Part shown: in pieces, positions 62,183 through 64,000 of the stretch
Position numbering within the stretch: position 1 is the first letter of the stretch
Layout: every line of letters starts with the position of its first letter
The notes under the pieces: model-generated
Databases searched by the model: none
Seen by the model: the letters and a program-made list of their open reading frames with translations, nothing else
Told to the model about the DNA's origin: nothing
Program-made: the position numbers and the translations under genes
Source of the DNA: Chenopodium formosanum
Taxonomy: Eukaryota; Streptophyta; Magnoliopsida; Caryophyllales; Amaranthaceae
Assembly: GCA_024500155.1 (NCBI GenBank)
Contig: CM044872.1
Location: 54,875,460-54,939,459 of the forward strand
DNA: 64,000 nucleotides
Reading direction: 5' to 3'

Positions 62183-64000
62183 TTAGGAGGCCTTCTTCTG
62201 TTTGTACTTCAGAGAACAGAAAACATACACCAACAGGTTCAAGAAACTAAGTCCAGCCAAGAGCCAGAAGTAATTATCGAGGTGACCCTTGTTTAGATTA
62301 TCCGGTATCGGGTTTCCTCCAGCAGTTGTAATGACATTCAAAATTGTCAGAATCGCTGAGTTCAAGTAATTCCCAAATCAAATCGTCAGGAGCGAAAGTG
62401 CACTGCACAAACTTCGCATGGCATCGGGTGACTGATCATAGAAAAACTCATATTGCCCTATACAGGTGAACACCTCTGCAGCCCCCACCAATAAGTATTG
62501 TGGTACTTGCCAAAGTATGCTGATTGGGACTGCAACATTTTCGTCGACCAGACCTAGTTCCTTAGCAATATGCAAACGTCTGTTCTCCAATACAGCAGCA
62601 GCTACCATGCCAAGGATAGAAATGAAGAGGCCAATGCCCATTCTCTGAAGTTCTGAAAATCCTCGTTCTCGACCAGTAAACTTCCTAGCCATAGGGACCA
62701 GCATTCTGTCATATACCGGGACCCAGAATAAAACGCTGATGATATCAAAAGTAGCCAACGAGGCAGCCGGGAGGATGAAAGGTCCAATCCTTCGGTCTAT
62801 CACCGTTCCCTGCTCAACAAACAATGTTGCCTGGGCAAAGACAGCAGCAAAAACAATTCCAGTTGCCCATATAGGGCATATGCGGATCAAAATCTTCAAT
62901 TCTTCCACCTGTGTTACGGTGCACAATCTCCATGGGTTGGAGAAATCTTCACTTTTCATGTCAGCATCCACCAACACAGCTGCTTTATCCAGGCATCTGC
63001 AGAACATACTCATCAGCCACAATAAAAACATAACAAGTATTGTTCTCTCAATATTAATTCCTCAGATCACTATCATATACTGGAAAGCGTGATATAATAT
63101 TTAAGCAATGCAAAAGATATAGATAAGAAAAATACTTCATTTCATCAGTATGCTCCAGTTTTCGACTTCCCTCGATAGCTGAAAGTTTGTCTTGAGTCTC
63201 ATACAGAAGACTACTATCTTGGGGGACCTCTGATTTGCACTTACGTAATGATGCAATAATAACCTGACACATTCTTGTTAACGGGCTTCCCCCAGGTCTT
63301 TGAAACCTATAGAGTGGGGTTCCAGAAAAGAAGCTGGCAATAGCAATTACCATGAATATTGCTGAAAGGCCAAAGCCTAGGCCTCATCCAACATTTTCTT
63401 GCATCCAAACAATAAATGTACTTGATACTAAGGGACCAAGGTTGACAGAGAAATAAAACCAGTCGAAAAAGGATCCCTTCTTCACTCTCTCATTTGGGTC
63501 AGTGTCATCAAACTGATCAGCACCAAATGATGATACACATGGCTTAATCCCTCCAGTTCCCAATGCAATTAGATAGAGTCCCAAAAAGAATACTCCGGAC
63601 TGAGCTGGAGTAGCTGAAGGGCAAAATGAATCTATACATTCAGGAGGCTGTAATGCAGGAACTGATGCAGATAGAGTCAAGGTACACATTCCCTACAGTA
63701 TATAAAAAATATGTCATGACAAGAATAGAACACATATCAGGAAGAGCAATGTGGAATTTTCATTCAAATTGGACAAGCTGCTACAGTATTTAGTATCATG
63801 CTGTAAAACACGTTTTCTAGGAGTATTAGAACATCAGCTTCAAGAGTATTCATCCAATAAGATATCAACATTTGACCATGATCAATAAGATTACAATACA
63901 CAACATAGTGTTATTAATGTATAGCATTAACCAATAAGTATCAACATTTGACCATGATCAACGAATGTAAGAGATCAACTCAGAATACAAGTTACCAGGA
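62183..64000 (-). pseudogene. NPF8.3/PTR2-like gene D, decayed and cut by the window edge
   Basis: The last two exons are present at 63692-63136 (557 nt, same length as in A-C) and 62996-62183 (814 nt against 823 in B and C). Exons 1-3 must lie beyond position 64000. The protein is closest to gene C: MCTLTLSASVPALQPPECID, FGADQFDDTD, WRLCTVTQVEELK, QYEFFYDQSPDAMRSL. Two in-frame TGA codons interrupt it: at 63384-63386, where paralogues have Trp (NVGW), and at 62378-62380, where they have Ser (LLTTS). A 3-nt and a 6-nt deletion (loss of GW in NPGWIPDN) keep frame. Splice sites are intact and no frameshift is seen, so decay is recent. Sequencing error at both stops is possible but unlikely. Confidence 0.88.

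Overview
The window is a piece of a plant nuclear genome, almost certainly a eudicot. The genes have spliced plant-type exons, they belong to plant families (a GARP transcription factor, a fasciclin-like arabinogalactan protein, NPF peptide transporters), and there is abundant plant-type transposon debris. The AT-rich intergenic DNA, and the recurrence of a short ACTCCGTA-like word that I associate with Caryophyllales, suggest a chenopod or amaranth relative. That last point is an impression, not a proof.

Layout. Positions 1-5200 hold a six-exon minus-strand GARP/G2-like transcription factor with two LxLxL repression motifs near its C terminus. Positions 5.2-25 kb contain no protein gene that I can support. 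They are a transposon nursery: at least nine small Tourist-like MITEs rich in TGAACTG/CAGTTCA repeats, two copies of a second MITE family, two Stowaway-like MITEs, an 865-bp Mutator-type foldback with a perfect 9-bp target duplication, a small Helitron, and a 2.7-kb inverted-repeat element sitting in a (TA)n microsatellite. That last element carries a long TATGTTCTAAA array and a tRNA-like sequence. Positions 25-30.8 kb look quiet and may be transcribed. Two single-exon minus-strand genes follow: the complex I subunit NDUFB7/B18 (30.8-31.1 kb) and a fasciclin-like protein (33.3-34.5 kb).

From 35.8 kb to the right edge lies a minus-strand tandem array of four NRT1/PTR (NPF8.3/PTR2-like) di/tripeptide transporter genes, called A-D here. 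A, B and C share five-exon structures with almost identical exon lengths and have complete reading frames. D is a decaying copy with two in-frame stops, and it runs off the window. Three retroelement or transposon insertions decorate the array. An apparently full-length LINE with one uninterrupted 1623-codon ORF lies in intron 3 of gene A. A 5'-truncated RTE-type LINE is nested in a Helitron-like element between B and C. A complete 5.9-kb Mutator-like element lies between C and D, with about 290-bp terminal inverted repeats, a perfect 9-bp target duplication, a spliced MuDR-type transposase and a second, convergent GRF-zinc-finger/membrane protein gene.

The most interesting objects are that two-gene MULE, whose layout recalls maize MuDR (convergent mudrA/mudrB) but with an unrelated second gene, and the intact LINE with an unusual N-terminal region. 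All exon models were derived by eye from splice consensus, reading-frame continuity and comparison between the paralogues in the window.
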